NCBI RefSeq assembly: GCF_002295105.1
Contig: NZ_NSGH01000005.1
Location: forward strand, 62,001 to 126,000
DNA from: Salimicrobium humidisoli
GTDB lineage: Bacteria; Bacillota; Bacilli; Bacillales; Halobacillaceae
Length of the DNA: 64,000 nt
Direction of reading: 5' to 3'
The notes under the pieces were generated by a model. The model ran no database searches. It was not told the DNA's origin and saw nothing but the letters and a program-made list of their open reading frames with translations. Of this stretch, positions 1-11,473 are shown in pieces. The position numbers and the translations under genes are program-made. Within the stretch, counting starts at the first letter, position 1, and each line of letters begins with the position of its first letter.

Positions 1-122
1 GAATCCGGACACCAGGACGCCCAGAAGGTAAGGATGGTCACTTTCCCCGGAGTTTCCGGAAGTGTATAACTGCCTTCTCCGGTGAGGTATGGTAAGGTGA
101 ATACGGGAGCTTTCATGAGCAT
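1..122 (-). CDS. Thioredoxin/TlpA-like redox protein, N-terminal part only
   Basis: This gene runs off the left edge. Reading the minus strand from ATG at 122 gives about 40 residues that end in FWASWCPDS at the window border. The W-C-x-x pattern after a hydrophobic beta strand is the active-site region of the thioredoxin/TlpA/ResA fold. The second active-site position reads as Ser (codon TC-), so the motif would be CPDS rather than CxxC, which would make it a monothiol enzyme. No signal peptide or membrane anchor is visible before the domain, so it is probably cytoplasmic. AAAGGA precedes the start; ATG at 116 (MKAPVF) is an equally plausible start. Exact subfamily cannot be told from this fragment. 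Confidence 0.7.
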   Translation of the reverse strand, partial: MLMKAPVFTLPYLTGEGSYTLPETPGKVTILTFWASWCPD

Positions 123-188
123 CGGATCCTTTCTGCAATAACGAGTTTGCAAAAATCGTAACATACACACGCTTTTTGTTGAAGTTTA

Positions 189-217
189 TTGACATCAGTC
201 CGGTACAGTGCTAAAAT
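189..217 (+). promoter_or_regulatory. SigA-type promoter for the metNIQ leader
   Basis: TTGACA at 189-194 and TAAAAT at 212-217 are separated by 17 bp. They lie just upstream of the SAM riboswitch, so transcription would start near 224. Confidence 0.8.
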
Positions 218-251
218 CTTTCGTATCGCTCAATAAATTGAATAAACGAAA

Positions 252-366
252 TTCTCTTATCAAGAGAGGTGGAGGGACTGGCCCTATGAAGCCCGGCAAC
301 CGTTAAACATTCCGTTTAAAATGGTGCCAAATCCTACAGAACAATCGGTTCTGATAGATGAGAGAA
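252..366 (+). promoter_or_regulatory. SAM-I riboswitch (S-box)
   Basis: The S-box landmarks are all present in order: the P1 strand CTCTTATC, AGAGGTGGAGGGACTGGCCC, ATGAAGCCCGGCAACC, GGTGCCAAATCC and the closing strand GATAGATGAGAG. It precedes a methionine importer operon, the usual target of this RNA. SAM binding is expected to favour the terminator at 390-426 and switch the operon off. Confidence 0.93.
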
Positions 367-389
367 CAGAATTGATTTATTAAATACCA

Positions 390-426
390 ACCTTTCTGTT
401 CTTTCAGGCAGAGGGGTTTTTTTATT
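390..426 (+). terminator. Riboswitch-controlled intrinsic terminator
   Basis: The hairpin arms ACCTTTCTG and CAGAGGGGT (with two G-U pairs) are followed by a run of T. It is the expression platform of the SAM riboswitch. Confidence 0.8.
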
Positions 427-476
427 TGCTAAAACCGTAAGAGACAGCGACTCTTACAGACGCAGGAGGAAAAACA

Positions 477-1502
477 ATGATTTCGATTAAAGGTCTGTCA
501 AAAGTGTTCCGAACGAAGGATCAGGACGTACACGCGGTCAGCGACCTCGAGGCGACGATCGACTCCGGTGAAATTTTCGGGGTCATCGGATACAGCGGCG
601 CCGGTAAAAGTACATTTATCCGCCTGCTGAACCGCCTCGAAGACCCGAGTGGCGGAACGATCAACATAGACGACAGGGAGATTTCCTCTCTGTCAAAAGG
701 GGATCTCCGTCTGGCCCGTCAGGACATGGGAATGATCTTCCAGCACTTTAACCTGCTGTGGTCCCGTACAGTGGAAGATAATATCGCTTTCCCCTTAGAA
801 ATTGCGGGAGTACCGAAGGAGGAAAGGAAGCACCGTGTGGACGAACTGGTGGAACTCGTCGGTCTCGGCGGCCGCGGGGCCTCTTACCCTTCCCAGTTGA
901 GCGGTGGCCAGAAGCAGCGTGTCGGTATCGCCAGAGCGCTCGCCAATCGCCCGAAAGTGCTGTTGTGCGACGAGGCGACATCCGCTCTCGATCCGGAGAC
1001 GACCGATTCCATTCTTGATCTGCTCGTCGATATCAATGCGAAACTCGGCCTTACCATCGTGCTCATTACCCACGAAATGCACGTCATCCGTAAAATCTGT
1101 CACCGTGTGGCTGTAATGGAAGACGGAAAAATTGTGGAAGAAGGCGACGTACTGGACGTATTTTTAAGACCGAAACAGAAAGTGACGAAACGTTTCGTCG
1201 ACCAGGTGATGGGAGACCCCGACCGGGAATCTTCCCTTTCCCTTATTAAAGAAGAGTACCCTCTCGGGGAAGTGGCCCAGTTCCACTTCGTCGGGGAACG
1301 TACTCACCAGGCCCTGATCAGTGAAGTTTCCCGGAAGTTCCAGGTGGACGTGAACGTGCTCCACGGGAAGATCACCCAGACCCAGAAAGGGGCTTATGGT
1401 ACGTTGATTGTGCACCTCGAAGGAGAAAAAGAAGAAATTGAACGGGCGCTGACATATGTGAGAGAAACGTCTGTAGAAGTGGAGGTGGCCTTTGATGTTT
1501 GA
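477..1502 (+). CDS. metN: Methionine ABC transporter ATP-binding protein
   Basis: This is the ATPase of the MetNIQ importer for methionine, acting on the cytoplasmic face of the membrane. Walker A (GYSGAGKST) is at residues 38-46, the Q-loop Gln at 89, the signature LSGGQKQR at 141-148, Walker B ending in DE at 165-166 and the switch His at 199. Residues from about 260 to the end form the NIL regulatory domain typical of MetN. The 341-residue length matches the family. AGGAGG precedes the ATG. The gene overlaps metI by 8 bp, and the operon is read from the SAM riboswitch. In Bacillus subtilis the equivalent is yusC/metN. Confidence 0.96.
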   Translation: MISIKGLSKVFRTKDQDVHAVSDLEATIDSGEIFGVIGYSGAGKSTFIRLLNRLEDPSGGTINIDDREISSLSKGDLRLARQDMGMIFQHFNLLWSRTVEDNIAFPLEIAGVPKEERKHRVDELVELVGLGGRGASYPSQLSGGQKQRVGIARALANRPKVLLCDEATSALDPETTDSILDLLVDINAKLGLTIVLITHEMHVIRKICHRVAVMEDGKIVEEGDVLDVFLRPKQKVTKRFVDQVMGDPDRESSLSLIKEEYPLGEVAQFHFVGERTHQALISEVSRKFQVDVNVLHGKITQTQKGAYGTLIVHLEGEKEEIERALTYVRETSVEVEVAFDV

Positions 1503-2163
1503 ACAACTGTTTCCTAACGTTCAGATTGACGACATGATAACCGCGACGAACGAGACGCTGTTTATGACGTTCTTCTCCGTGCTCGGAACGTTCATATTCG
1601 GCCTGCTTCTCGGTCTGCTGCTTTATTTAACGGGACCGGGAGGCATCTGGCAGAATAAAGTAGCCAACTGGATCACTGCAGCTTTCGTCAACGTGTTCCG
1701 GGCCATCCCGTTCATTATTCTCATCCTGCTTCTGTTCCCGTTCACCGATTTTCTCGTCGGGACGATACGGGGACCTTCAGCGGCGCTGCCGGCGCTCATA
1801 ATAGGGGGCGCACCTTTCTACGCCCGGCTTGTTGAAATAGCACTCAAAGAAGTGGACAAAGGTGTGATCGAGGCGGCCAAAGCGATGGGAGCCAAATACC
1901 GTACAATCATTTTCAAAGTTCTTCTGCCGGAATCGACACCGGCTCTGATATCCGGACTGACCGTGACGGCCATCGCCCTGATCAGCTATACAGCTGTAGC
2001 GGGAGTAATCGGTGCCGGAGGTCTCGGTGATTTCGCTTACTTTTACGGATTCCAGAGAAACAGTTTTGATGTCGTATTCGTATGTACCGTGCTTATCGTC
2101 ATTATCGTGTTCATTTTCCAGTTCATCGGAGACTTCGCTTCCAGAAAACTGGACAAAAGATAA
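1495..2163 (+). CDS. metI: Methionine ABC transporter permease
   Basis: This 222-residue membrane protein with about five membrane segments is the MetI permease (metP in B. subtilis). The EAA loop that contacts the ATPase is visible around EAAKAMGAKYRTIIFKVLLPE-like residues in the second half. I chose ATG at 1495 because GGAGGT at 1481-1486 sits at the right distance; a TTG at 1492 would add one residue. It overlaps the end of metN, consistent with coupled translation, and metQ follows. Confidence 0.95.
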   Translation: MFEQLFPNVQIDDMITATNETLFMTFFSVLGTFIFGLLLGLLLYLTGPGGIWQNKVANWITAAFVNVFRAIPFIILILLLFPFTDFLVGTIRGPSAALPALIIGGAPFYARLVEIALKEVDKGVIEAAKAMGAKYRTIIFKVLLPESTPALISGLTVTAIALISYTAVAGVIGAGGLGDFAYFYGFQRNSFDVVFVCTVLIVIIVFIFQFIGDFASRKLDKR

Positions 2164-2193
2164 AACTACGTTTCAAAAAAAGGAGAGAGTATC

Positions 2194-3075
2194 ATGAAAA
2201 AATTTCTATTTACATTAACCTTTATCGCCCTCGTGTCCCTGCTTGCAGCATGCGGATCGGGGAACTCGGACTCCGGAGAGTCGGGAAGTTCCGACTCGGG
2301 TGACTCAGGGAATTCGAGTGAAGAAACATCTGAAATATCTGTCGGCGCCACAAGTGTTCCGCACGCAGAAGTGCTGAAAGAAGCACAGCCGCTTATGGAA
2401 GAAAAGGGCATTACGCTGAATATCGAAGAATATCAGGACTACGTCCTCCCGAACCGCGATCTGGCTGAAGGGGAAATCGACGCAAACTATTTTCAGCATA
2501 TTCCCTACCTGAATACTCAAATGGAAGAGAACGGTTATGATTTCGCCAACCTCGGAGGTATCCACATCGAGCCGATGGGCATCTATTCCAAAGGAATCGA
2601 AAGTATTGAAGATGTGGAGGAGGGAACGACGGTACTTATGAGCCGTTCCGTCGCAGACCATGGGCGTGTCCTTTCCCTTCTTGAAAAAGAAGGCCTTGTG
2701 AAAATCGACCCGGACGTGGATCCGGTGAACGCTAAGCTGGAAGACGTCGTCGAGAATCCTAAAAATCTCGAGTTCGACGCAGGGATCGATGCAGCCCTCC
2801 TTCCTGAAAACTACGAAAGAGAAGAAAATGCGCTTGTTGCCATCAACACGAACTATGCGATTCAGGCCGATCTTAACCCGAGTGAAGACGCCCTTCTTCT
2901 CGAAGGTTCCGAATCTCCTTACGTAAACGTAATCGCAGCGAAAAGCGAAGACAAGGACAGCGAAGCATTGAATACCCTGGTGGAAGTGCTTCGCTCCGAT
3001 GAAATCCAGTCCTTTATGAAAGAGCAGTATGATGGTGCGGTCGTACCGGTAGACGGCAGCAACAGCGAAAAATAA
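2194..3075 (+). CDS. metQ: Methionine-binding lipoprotein
   Basis: This is the substrate-binding component of MetNIQ (NlpA family), anchored to the outer face of the membrane. A lipoprotein signal peptide ends in LLAAC with Cys20 as the lipidated residue. A Ser/Asp/Gly-rich linker of about 25 residues follows, then the solute-binding domain beginning EISVGATSVPHAEVL. The strongly acidic composition fits a halophile. It is the last gene of the operon and is followed directly by a strong terminator. Confidence 0.95.
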   Translation: MKKFLFTLTFIALVSLLAACGSGNSDSGESGSSDSGDSGNSSEETSEISVGATSVPHAEVLKEAQPLMEEKGITLNIEEYQDYVLPNRDLAEGEIDANYFQHIPYLNTQMEENGYDFANLGGIHIEPMGIYSKGIESIEDVEEGTTVLMSRSVADHGRVLSLLEKEGLVKIDPDVDPVNAKLEDVVENPKNLEFDAGIDAALLPENYEREENALVAINTNYAIQADLNPSEDALLLEGSESPYVNVIAAKSEDKDSEALNTLVEVLRSDEIQSFMKEQYDGAVVPVDGSNSEK

Positions 3076-3076
3076 A

Positions 3077-3121
3077 GAAGAAGCACTTCTCCTGACTGAG
3101 GGGGAGTGCTTCTTCTTTTAT
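3077..3121 (+). terminator. Terminator of metNIQ
   Basis: The arms GAAGAAGCACTTCTCC and GGGGAGTGCTTCTTC are followed by TTTTATTT. It may also serve the convergent gene at 3123. Confidence 0.9.
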
Positions 3122-3122
3122 T

Positions 3123-3398
3123 TCAGGTATTGTCCGTTTTCAGTTTATCAACATAGCGTTTTCCTTCGATGAGAGAAAGTCCGAAAGTCTCCCGCGCTTT
3201 TTTGACAGCTTTTATTTCCTCTCCCTGCCGGAGTAATTCCAGCAGTTCCTCATCGACCGGGTAGCCGGAAACGTTCGTCTGCGCTCTGATTGCATCAAGT
3301 TTATAATGAAGTCCTTCCACCCGATTTTCTAAATTACCGATTTTAATTGAGAAATAGATGATGACCAGTATGATGATTCCGGAGAAGCAGAATACCAT
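3123..3398 (-). CDS. Small membrane-anchored protein with L7/L12 C-terminal-like domain
   Basis: I place the start at ATG 3398, which follows GGGAGGGAACGAC; longer versions upstream lack a ribosome site. The 91-residue product has one N-terminal membrane segment (FSGIIILVIIYFSI), a short coiled-coil-like stretch (NLENRVEGLHYKLDAI), and a C-terminal domain of the ribosomal protein L7/L12 C-terminal type (EIKAVKKARETFGLSLIEGK). Similar small proteins occur in Bacillaceae without a known role. It is convergent with metQ. The L7/L12-like fold suggests protein-protein contact (inference). Confidence 0.8.
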   Translation of the reverse strand: MVFCFSGIIILVIIYFSIKIGNLENRVEGLHYKLDAIRAQTNVSGYPVDEELLELLRQGEEIKAVKKARETFGLSLIEGKRYVDKLKTDNT

Positions 3399-3670
3399 GT
3401 CGTTCCCTCCCGTTGTAAATTGCGTATAACGCATATACGGGAGAGGAAGGCGGGAAGTTTCAAGATTTCCGTATACCCATGCGAGAATCCGGAACGTGAG
3501 AAGGATATTCAAAAAAATGTGTTTAATTTTCCGAGTGCGGGGAATTACCCCCATATAACAACAAAAGAGTATAAAGAAGAGAAAAGGACGAATTTTAGGT
3601 ATGATTTCCCTGATTTATCCTCACAGAGTATATATATACGAAAACGCTGAATAATCATAACATTTGCGCT
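3399..3670. other. Intergenic stretch without a recognised gene
   Basis: The region carries the divergent control sequences of the 3123 and 3771 genes. Short open frames here have no ribosome site or recognisable product. Confidence 0.5.
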
Positions 3671-3671
3671 T

Positions 3672-3699
3672 TTGTCTGATTTCTTCTTTGTGCTATTCT
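3672..3699 (+). promoter_or_regulatory. Extended -10 promoter for the small gene at 3771
   Basis: TTGTCT at 3672-3677 and TATTCT at 3694-3699 are 16 bp apart, with TG at the extended -10 position (3691-3692). Confidence 0.55.
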
Positions 3700-3770
3700 T
3701 ATAGTTGTAAAAATTCTGAAAGGATTGATTAATTATCAGCGATTGTTTGGGTTTAACTTACACGAGTGAA

Positions 3771-3923
3771 ATGGAAAAAGGAATGTTCCAGGCACACGAT
3801 ATTTGCTTTGCGGAATACGGCAGAAAGTTGGAAACCCAGATTCATGTAGAGAAGAAACGGAGCCGGGAGTATGAAGAAAGCAAGAAAATACACTCGGAAA
3901 TGGAAAGACAACTGCACAGATAA
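3771..3923 (+). CDS. Small charged protein of unknown function
   Basis: From ATG 3771 the product is 50 residues, highly charged and probably helical in its second half (KKRSREYEESKKIHSEMER). It lies between a recognisable promoter (3672-3699) and a terminator (3940-3983), which supports a real transcript. The frame stays open upstream to 3729, and AAAGGA at 3719-3724 is spaced for a non-canonical start (ATT 3732, or TTG 3747), so the protein may be up to 13 residues longer. No family recognised. Confidence 0.5.
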   Translation: MEKGMFQAHDICFAEYGRKLETQIHVEKKRSREYEESKKIHSEMERQLHR

Positions 3924-3939
3924 TGTATAAGTATAAAGG

Positions 3940-3986
3940 AACCGTCCGGAGAGAAGCTTCAGTCTTCTGCCCGGGCGGTTTTTTCC
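3940..3986 (+). terminator. Terminator of the small gene
   Basis: Arms AACCGTCCGG and CCGGGCGGTT are followed by TTTTTCC. Confidence 0.75.
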
Positions 3987-4065
3987 TGCGGGCATGCATG
4001 GCACTTTCAACCCTTCACTTTCGCAGATACCTCTGCTTCCAAATTGGATTGGTGTAGTAGATAAC

Positions 4066-4095
4066 TTTAGCTATTCCGCAAGTTTTTGTTATAAT
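4066..4095 (+). promoter_or_regulatory. Candidate suf operon promoter
   Basis: A perfect TATAAT at 4090-4095 has only a weak -35 (TTTAGC near 4066). A second TATAAT at 4165-4170 is closer to the gene but lacks a -35 at normal spacing, so either could serve. Confidence 0.45.
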
Positions 4096-4248
4096 AGGAG
4101 ATGGTGCAAACGGGGAATGGAAAGGATGAAAAAAGTTGATATCAGCTTTGAAATGATTTAAGATTATAATGAGAATAAATTGAGAATGGTTTTAAATCAA
4201 CCGACCATACACCCAATAATTGATTACAATACACAGGAGGTATTATAC

Positions 4249-5031
4249 ATGGCAGGCTCAACACTCGAAATCAAAGATCTTCATGTTGAAATTGAAGGTT
4301 TGGAAATTCTGAAAGGTCTAAACTTAACTCTTAAAGGTGGAGAATTCCACGCGGTAATGGGACCAAACGGAACCGGTAAATCTACACTGGCTTCAGCAGT
4401 GATGGGTCACCCTAAATACGAAGTTACCCAAGGTGAAATTCTGCTCGACGGGGAAAACGTTCTCGAGATGGAAGTGGACGAACGTGCCCAGGCGGGTCTG
4501 TTCCTTGCTATGCAGTACCCAAGTGAAATCAGCGGTGTGACGAACTCCGACTTCCTTCGTTCGGCGATCAACTCCCGCCGTGAAGAAGGCGACGAGATTT
4601 CCCTGATGAAATTCATCAAACAGATGGACGCGAAGATGGATACACTCGACATCGATAAGAATATGGCGCAGCGTTACCTTAACGAAGGTTTCTCCGGCGG
4701 AGAGAAGAAACGTAACGAAATCCTTCAACTTATGAACATCGAGCCGTCCATCGCCATTCTGGATGAAATCGACTCCGGTCTCGATATCGATGCTCTTAAA
4801 GTCGTAGCAAAAGGCATCAACGAGATGCGCGACGACTCCTTCGGCTGCCTGATCATCACGCACTATCAGCGTCTTCTTAACTACATCACTCCTGATAAAG
4901 TGCACGTAATGATGCAGGGACGCATCGTGAAAACCGGCGGACCTGAACTTGCTCAGCGTCTCGAGGAAGAAGGGTACGACTGGATCAAAGAAGAACTTGG
5001 AATCGAAGACGAAACAATCGGCTCTAAATAA
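4249..5031 (+). CDS. sufC: Fe-S assembly ATPase SufC
   Basis: SufC is the cytoplasmic ABC-type ATPase of the SufBCD scaffold that builds Fe-S clusters. Walker A (GPNGTGKST) is at 38-46, the signature reads FSGGEKKR and Walker B is AILDEIDSGLD. The start is ATG 4249 behind AGGAGG at 4235-4240, giving 260 residues, the normal SufC length; an in-frame upstream ATG at 4180 lacks a ribosome site. It is the first gene of sufC-D-S-U-B, the standard Bacillus order, and this operon is normally essential. Confidence 0.97.
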   Translation: MAGSTLEIKDLHVEIEGLEILKGLNLTLKGGEFHAVMGPNGTGKSTLASAVMGHPKYEVTQGEILLDGENVLEMEVDERAQAGLFLAMQYPSEISGVTNSDFLRSAINSRREEGDEISLMKFIKQMDAKMDTLDIDKNMAQRYLNEGFSGGEKKRNEILQLMNIEPSIAILDEIDSGLDIDALKVVAKGINEMRDDSFGCLIITHYQRLLNYITPDKVHVMMQGRIVKTGGPELAQRLEEEGYDWIKEELGIEDETIGSK

Positions 5032-5052
5032 TCGAAGGTTAGGAGGGATCTC

Positions 5053-8013
<2,961 letters not shown>

Positions 8014-8045
8014 ACGGATGAATCAATATATAAGGAGGTAATATC

Positions 8046-9443
8046 ATGGCTAAGAAAGCTCCAGAAATGGAAGACTATAAATATGGCTTTCACGATAAAG
8101 ACGTATCTGTTTACAGAACCGAAAGAGGTCTGACAGAACAGGTCGTAAGAGATATTTCCGCACGTAAGGAAGAGCCGGAGTGGATGCTTAACTATCGCCT
8201 GAAGTCTCTTGAACAGTTCTACAAGAAACCGATGCCTCAGTGGGGCGGCGACTTGTCAGAGCTTGACTTCGACGATATCACGTATTACGTAAAACCTTCC
8301 GAAAACACGGAGCGTTCCTGGGATGAAGTACCGCAGGAAATCAAAGACACCTTTGATCGTCTCGGTATTCCGGAAGCTGAACAGAAATATCTTGCCGGTG
8401 TATCTGCGCAGTATGAATCCGAAGTTGTGTATCACAACATGCAGGAGGATCTTGAGAACCTCGGCGTTATTTTCAAAGATACGGACACAGCGCTTAAAGA
8501 GAACGAAGATCTATTCCGGCAGTATTTCGCAAAAGCGATTCCGAACTCCGACAACAAGTTCGCAGCGCTGAACTCAGCCGTATGGTCCGGAGGTTCCTTT
8601 ATCTACGTACCGAAGAATACGAAAGTGGATACGCCGCTTCAGGCCTATTTCCGTATCAACTCGGAAAACATGGGTCAGTTCGAACGTACGCTGATCATCG
8701 CAGATGAAGGCGCATCCGTGCACTACGTTGAAGGCTGTACAGCACCGACATACTCTTCAAGTTCCCTGCACAGTGCAGTCGTGGAAATCTTCGTTAAGAA
8801 AGATGCCTACTGCCGTTATACGACAATCCAGAACTGGGCGAACAACGTCTATAACCTGGTTACAAAACGTGCTGTAGCGGAAGAGAACGCTTCGATGGAA
8901 TGGGTGGATGGCAACCTCGGTTCCAAACTTACAATGAAATATCCATCTGTTCTTCTTACAGGTGAAGGAGCACGCGGTAACACGCTTTCCATCGCTCTTG
9001 CCGGCGCAGGTCAGCACCAGGATGCCGGTGCGAAGATGCACCACCTGGCACCGAACACATCCTCAAGTATCGTTTCCAAATCCATCTCCAAAAACGGTGG
9101 TAAGGTAACGTACCGCGGAATCGTCCAATTCGGTAAAAAAGCGGAAGGCGCCCGCTCGAACATTGAGTGCGACACGCTTATCATGGATAATGAATCCACG
9201 TCCGATACGATTCCTTATAACGAAATCATGAACGAAAACATCTCTCTCGAGCACGAAGCGAAAGTTTCCAAAGTCTCCGAAGAGCAGTTGTTCTACCTCA
9301 TGAGCCGTGGTCTTTCCGAAGAGGAAGCGACAGAAATGATCGTAATGGGCTTCATCGAGCCGTTTACGAAAGAACTTCCAATGGAATATGCGGTAGAAAT
9401 GAACCGTCTCATCAAATTCGAGATGGAAGGTTCTATCGGTTAA
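8046..9443 (+). CDS. sufB: Fe-S assembly scaffold protein SufB
   Basis: SufB (465 residues) is the scaffold subunit on which the cluster is assembled with SufC and SufD. The C-terminal region has the conserved block [16 protein letters not shown] and the SufB ending [29 protein letters not shown] precedes the ATG. It is the last gene of the operon and is followed by a strong terminator. Confidence 0.97.
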   Translation: MAKKAPEMEDYKYGFHDKDVSVYRTERGLTEQVVRDISARKEEPEWMLNYRLKSLEQFYKKPMPQWGGDLSELDFDDITYYVKPSENTERSWDEVPQEIKDTFDRLGIPEAEQKYLAGVSAQYESEVVYHNMQEDLENLGVIFKDTDTALKENEDLFRQYFAKAIPNSDNKFAALNSAVWSGGSFIYVPKNTKVDTPLQAYFRINSENMGQFERTLIIADEGASVHYVEGCTAPTYSSSSLHSAVVEIFVKKDAYCRYTTIQNWANNVYNLVTKRAVAEENASMEWVDGNLGSKLTMKYPSVLLTGEGARGNTLSIALAGAGQHQDAGAKMHHLAPNTSSSIVSKSISKNGGKVTYRGIVQFGKKAEGARSNIECDTLIMDNESTSDTIPYNEIMNENISLEHEAKVSKVSEEQLFYLMSRGLSEEEATEMIVMGFIEPFTKELPMEYAVEMNRLIKFEMEGSIG

Positions 9444-9452
9444 TAGCTGTAA

Positions 9453-9490
9453 GACCCCTGTCACGATTCAATTCGTGCAGGGGTTTTTTG
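9453..9490 (+). terminator. Terminator of the suf operon
   Basis: Arms ACCCCTGTCACG and CGTGCAGGGGT are followed by TTTTTTG. Confidence 0.9.
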
Positions 9491-9565
9491 TTTCATGATT
9501 TTAGTTAAATGTAAATTAGTGTAAGATGAAAGGAAGAGTAACTTACCTGAAGAAGGAGGGAGAAG

Positions 9566-10615
9566 ATGAAGAAGTTGCTCACTGACACGTTCAAGGATTT
9601 TGCCGAAAAAGAATGCATTGGTTCCAGTCCGCTTTACCGGGAGCTGAGCCTTAAAATTGCAGAAGACGAAGACATACTGGACCTGTGTACCGAGGTAGAG
9701 AAAAGTCAGCCGATACCGAATCTGCTGTTCGGGGCTGTACACTATCTGCTGCTTAAAGGCACGGAACACGAACTGAAAGACTACTACCCCAGTCTCGTGG
9801 ATTTCCCGAAAAGAGACTGTTATCTGTACCGGATATTCAAAGACTTCTGTTTGGAAAATAAGGAAGAAATAAAAGTAATTTTGAAAAATAACATCGTACA
9901 GACAAATGAAGTGAGACGCTGTGCCTACCTGTTTCCTGTCTTCTCTTACATATATGCCCAAACACAGAAACCGCTGTCGCTCATAGAGATAGGAACGAGT
10001 GCAGGGCTGCAATTACTGTGGGACCAGTATGCTTACAGCTATGGCACTGAGGAAACGTATGGAAAAAAAGATTCTGCTGTACATTTGGAGTCGAAAGTAC
10101 GGGAGGGGAGAATATCGGAACACTTGCTGAACGATGTTCCTCCAGTTGCAGAACGGATAGGGGTGGATTTGAATATCGTGGATGTGACCGTAACAGAAGA
10201 GAAATTATGGCTGGAGGCACTTATCTGGCCCGAACACGCCGACAGACGACGCAACTTTTTACGTGCCGCCGGGAAACTGCAGCAGCATCCGCTCTCTCTT
10301 CTGGAAGGAGACGGGGTCTCTCTTCTCCCTGAAATTGCGGCTACCATGCCTGAGGACTCCACTCTCTGCATTTTTCACACTCATGTAGCCAACCAGCTCC
10401 CTGAAGAGAAAAAGAGTAGACTGGAAGAGTACGTAAAAGATATCAGTGAACGGAGACAGGTTTTCCACATTTATAACAATATGAATGATCGCCGTTTACA
10501 CGTCGATCACGTTCTCAAAGGAAAAGCGACGACACATACGCTGGGCGATACGGACGTACACGGTCGATGGTTTGACTGGAAAATCGATTTGAAGGAAACA
10601 CCGCCGACTGAATAA
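9566..10615 (+). CDS. DUF2332 family protein
   Basis: The 349-residue protein matches the DUF2332 pattern in layout: an N-terminal helical part (MKKLLTDTFKDFAEKECIGSS), a central ETN-RC block (TNEVRRCAYL), SLIEIGTSAGLQLLWDQY resembling a Rossmann-type nucleotide or SAM pocket, and a C-terminal CIFHTHVANQ region. Function is not known; a methyltransferase-like fold is inferred from the central motif. GAAGGAGGGAGAAG supports the start. It is a single-gene unit between two terminators. Confidence 0.8.
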   Translation: MKKLLTDTFKDFAEKECIGSSPLYRELSLKIAEDEDILDLCTEVEKSQPIPNLLFGAVHYLLLKGTEHELKDYYPSLVDFPKRDCYLYRIFKDFCLENKEEIKVILKNNIVQTNEVRRCAYLFPVFSYIYAQTQKPLSLIEIGTSAGLQLLWDQYAYSYGTEETYGKKDSAVHLESKVREGRISEHLLNDVPPVAERIGVDLNIVDVTVTEEKLWLEALIWPEHADRRRNFLRAAGKLQQHPLSLLEGDGVSLLPEIAATMPEDSTLCIFHTHVANQLPEEKKSRLEEYVKDISERRQVFHIYNNMNDRRLHVDHVLKGKATTHTLGDTDVHGRWFDWKIDLKETPPTE

Positions 10616-10650
10616 TGAAGTCCATTTCAAATTTTGCATCTGCTTTGAAC

Positions 10651-10687
10651 CGACGCTTATTTCTTGTAAAGATAAGCGTCGATTTTT
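10651..10687 (+). terminator. Terminator after DUF2332
   Basis: Perfect 10-bp arms CGACGCTTAT and ATAAGCGTCG are followed by ATTTTTATA. Confidence 0.85.
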
Positions 10688-10696
10688 ATATTTTAT

Positions 10697-10736
10697 GTAA
10701 CATATATATTGAATTATGTAATGTATATGTTACTAT
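10697..10736 (+). promoter_or_regulatory. XRE gene promoter inside an inverted repeat
   Basis: TTGAAT (10709-10714) and TACTAT (10731-10736) are 16 bp apart. The arms GTAACATATATA (10697-10708) and TGTATATGTTAC (10722-10733) are inverted copies matching at 11 of 12 positions and cover the promoter, as expected for an autoregulated XRE gene. Confidence 0.65.
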
Positions 10737-10761
10737 ATTGAGTGAAGGGGGTCTTACATAA

Positions 10762-10986
10762 GTGAAAAATAACGTAAAAATAGCCCGCGTGCAAATGGAT
10801 ATGACCCAGGCCCAATTAGCCGAACAGACAGGCGTTACCCGTCAAACGATCAGTTTAATAGAAAAAGGAAAATACAACCCTACGTTGAAACTGTGCCTTG
10901 CCATTTGCGACGCCGTGCACAAGTCTCTGGATGAATTGTTCTGGATAGATAAGGAGGAGCGGACCGATGATACAAAAAATAAATGA
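10762..10986 (+). CDS. XRE-family helix-turn-helix regulator
   Basis: This 74-residue protein is almost entirely an HTH_3 domain: ARVQMDMTQAQLAEQTGVTR and QTISLIEKGKYNPTLKL, followed by a short tail. It starts with GTG behind AAGGGGGT. Small stand-alone XRE proteins of this kind are usually DNA-binding repressors paired with an adjacent membrane protein. The next gene begins 20 bp before this one ends, so the two form a unit. A dyad over the promoter is a probable operator. Confidence 0.88.
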   Translation: MKNNVKIARVQMDMTQAQLAEQTGVTRQTISLIEKGKYNPTLKLCLAICDAVHKSLDELFWIDKEERTDDTKNK

Positions 10987-11380
10987 CGAGCGGTTGAAAC
11001 GGAAAAACCTGGAGAACACGCGAATTTTATTTATCGTTCAGACCGCTGGAATAATAGGCATATTAGGATATGAGCTGGTTACGAAAGGTATGGATGAAAT
11101 GACCGGTAATCCACTTTGGTTTCTGCTTATTCTTACAGGTATTGTCTCTGCATATTTATCTATGAGTATAAGCGTGGATCATGAGTCAGATGAAAAATCC
11201 CCTAAGAAGGGATTACTTATTTCGCTAGCGGCAAGTAGTGTGATTGCCATAGGATTCGGCGCAGCAGTTACTCTTACTGCGGATTTGAATACGGGGATCC
11301 TCGTAGGAGCCATCGTGTTCATATGTTTCATAGTACCTTACTTTTATCTTTATTATTTACGGAGGAAACAGGAAGATTGA
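10967..11380 (+). CDS. Small integral membrane protein coupled to XRE regulator
   Basis: The 137-residue product has a charged N terminus (QKINDERLKRKNLENTR), about four membrane segments (roughly 22-42, 51-68, 82-104, 108-130) and a basic C-terminal tail (YLRRKQED). It overlaps the XRE gene, an arrangement seen in many Bacillota XRE/membrane pairs, where the membrane protein may relay a signal to the regulator (inference). I do not recognise the family. Confidence 0.75.
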   Translation: MIQKINDERLKRKNLENTRILFIVQTAGIIGILGYELVTKGMDEMTGNPLWFLLILTGIVSAYLSMSISVDHESDEKSPKKGLLISLAASSVIAIGFGAAVTLTADLNTGILVGAIVFICFIVPYFYLYYLRRKQED

Positions 11381-11473
11381 ATCATTGGAACGCTTACAAA
11401 AGTATTTTGACAAATCACCGGGTTTTGTCTAACATAAATTGGAAAGAACATTATTTTCAATGAGGTGATCATT

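Larger units (their letters stand above)
3924..4248. other. Intergenic region upstream of the suf operon
   Basis: It holds the terminator of the preceding small gene, then the promoter region and leader of sufC. No gene is seen. A 14-codon open frame (ATG near 4118) is too short to support. Confidence 0.5.

Noticed and set aside
4180-4248. Longer start for SufC
   Set aside because: It lacks a ribosome site and extends beyond the usual N terminus.
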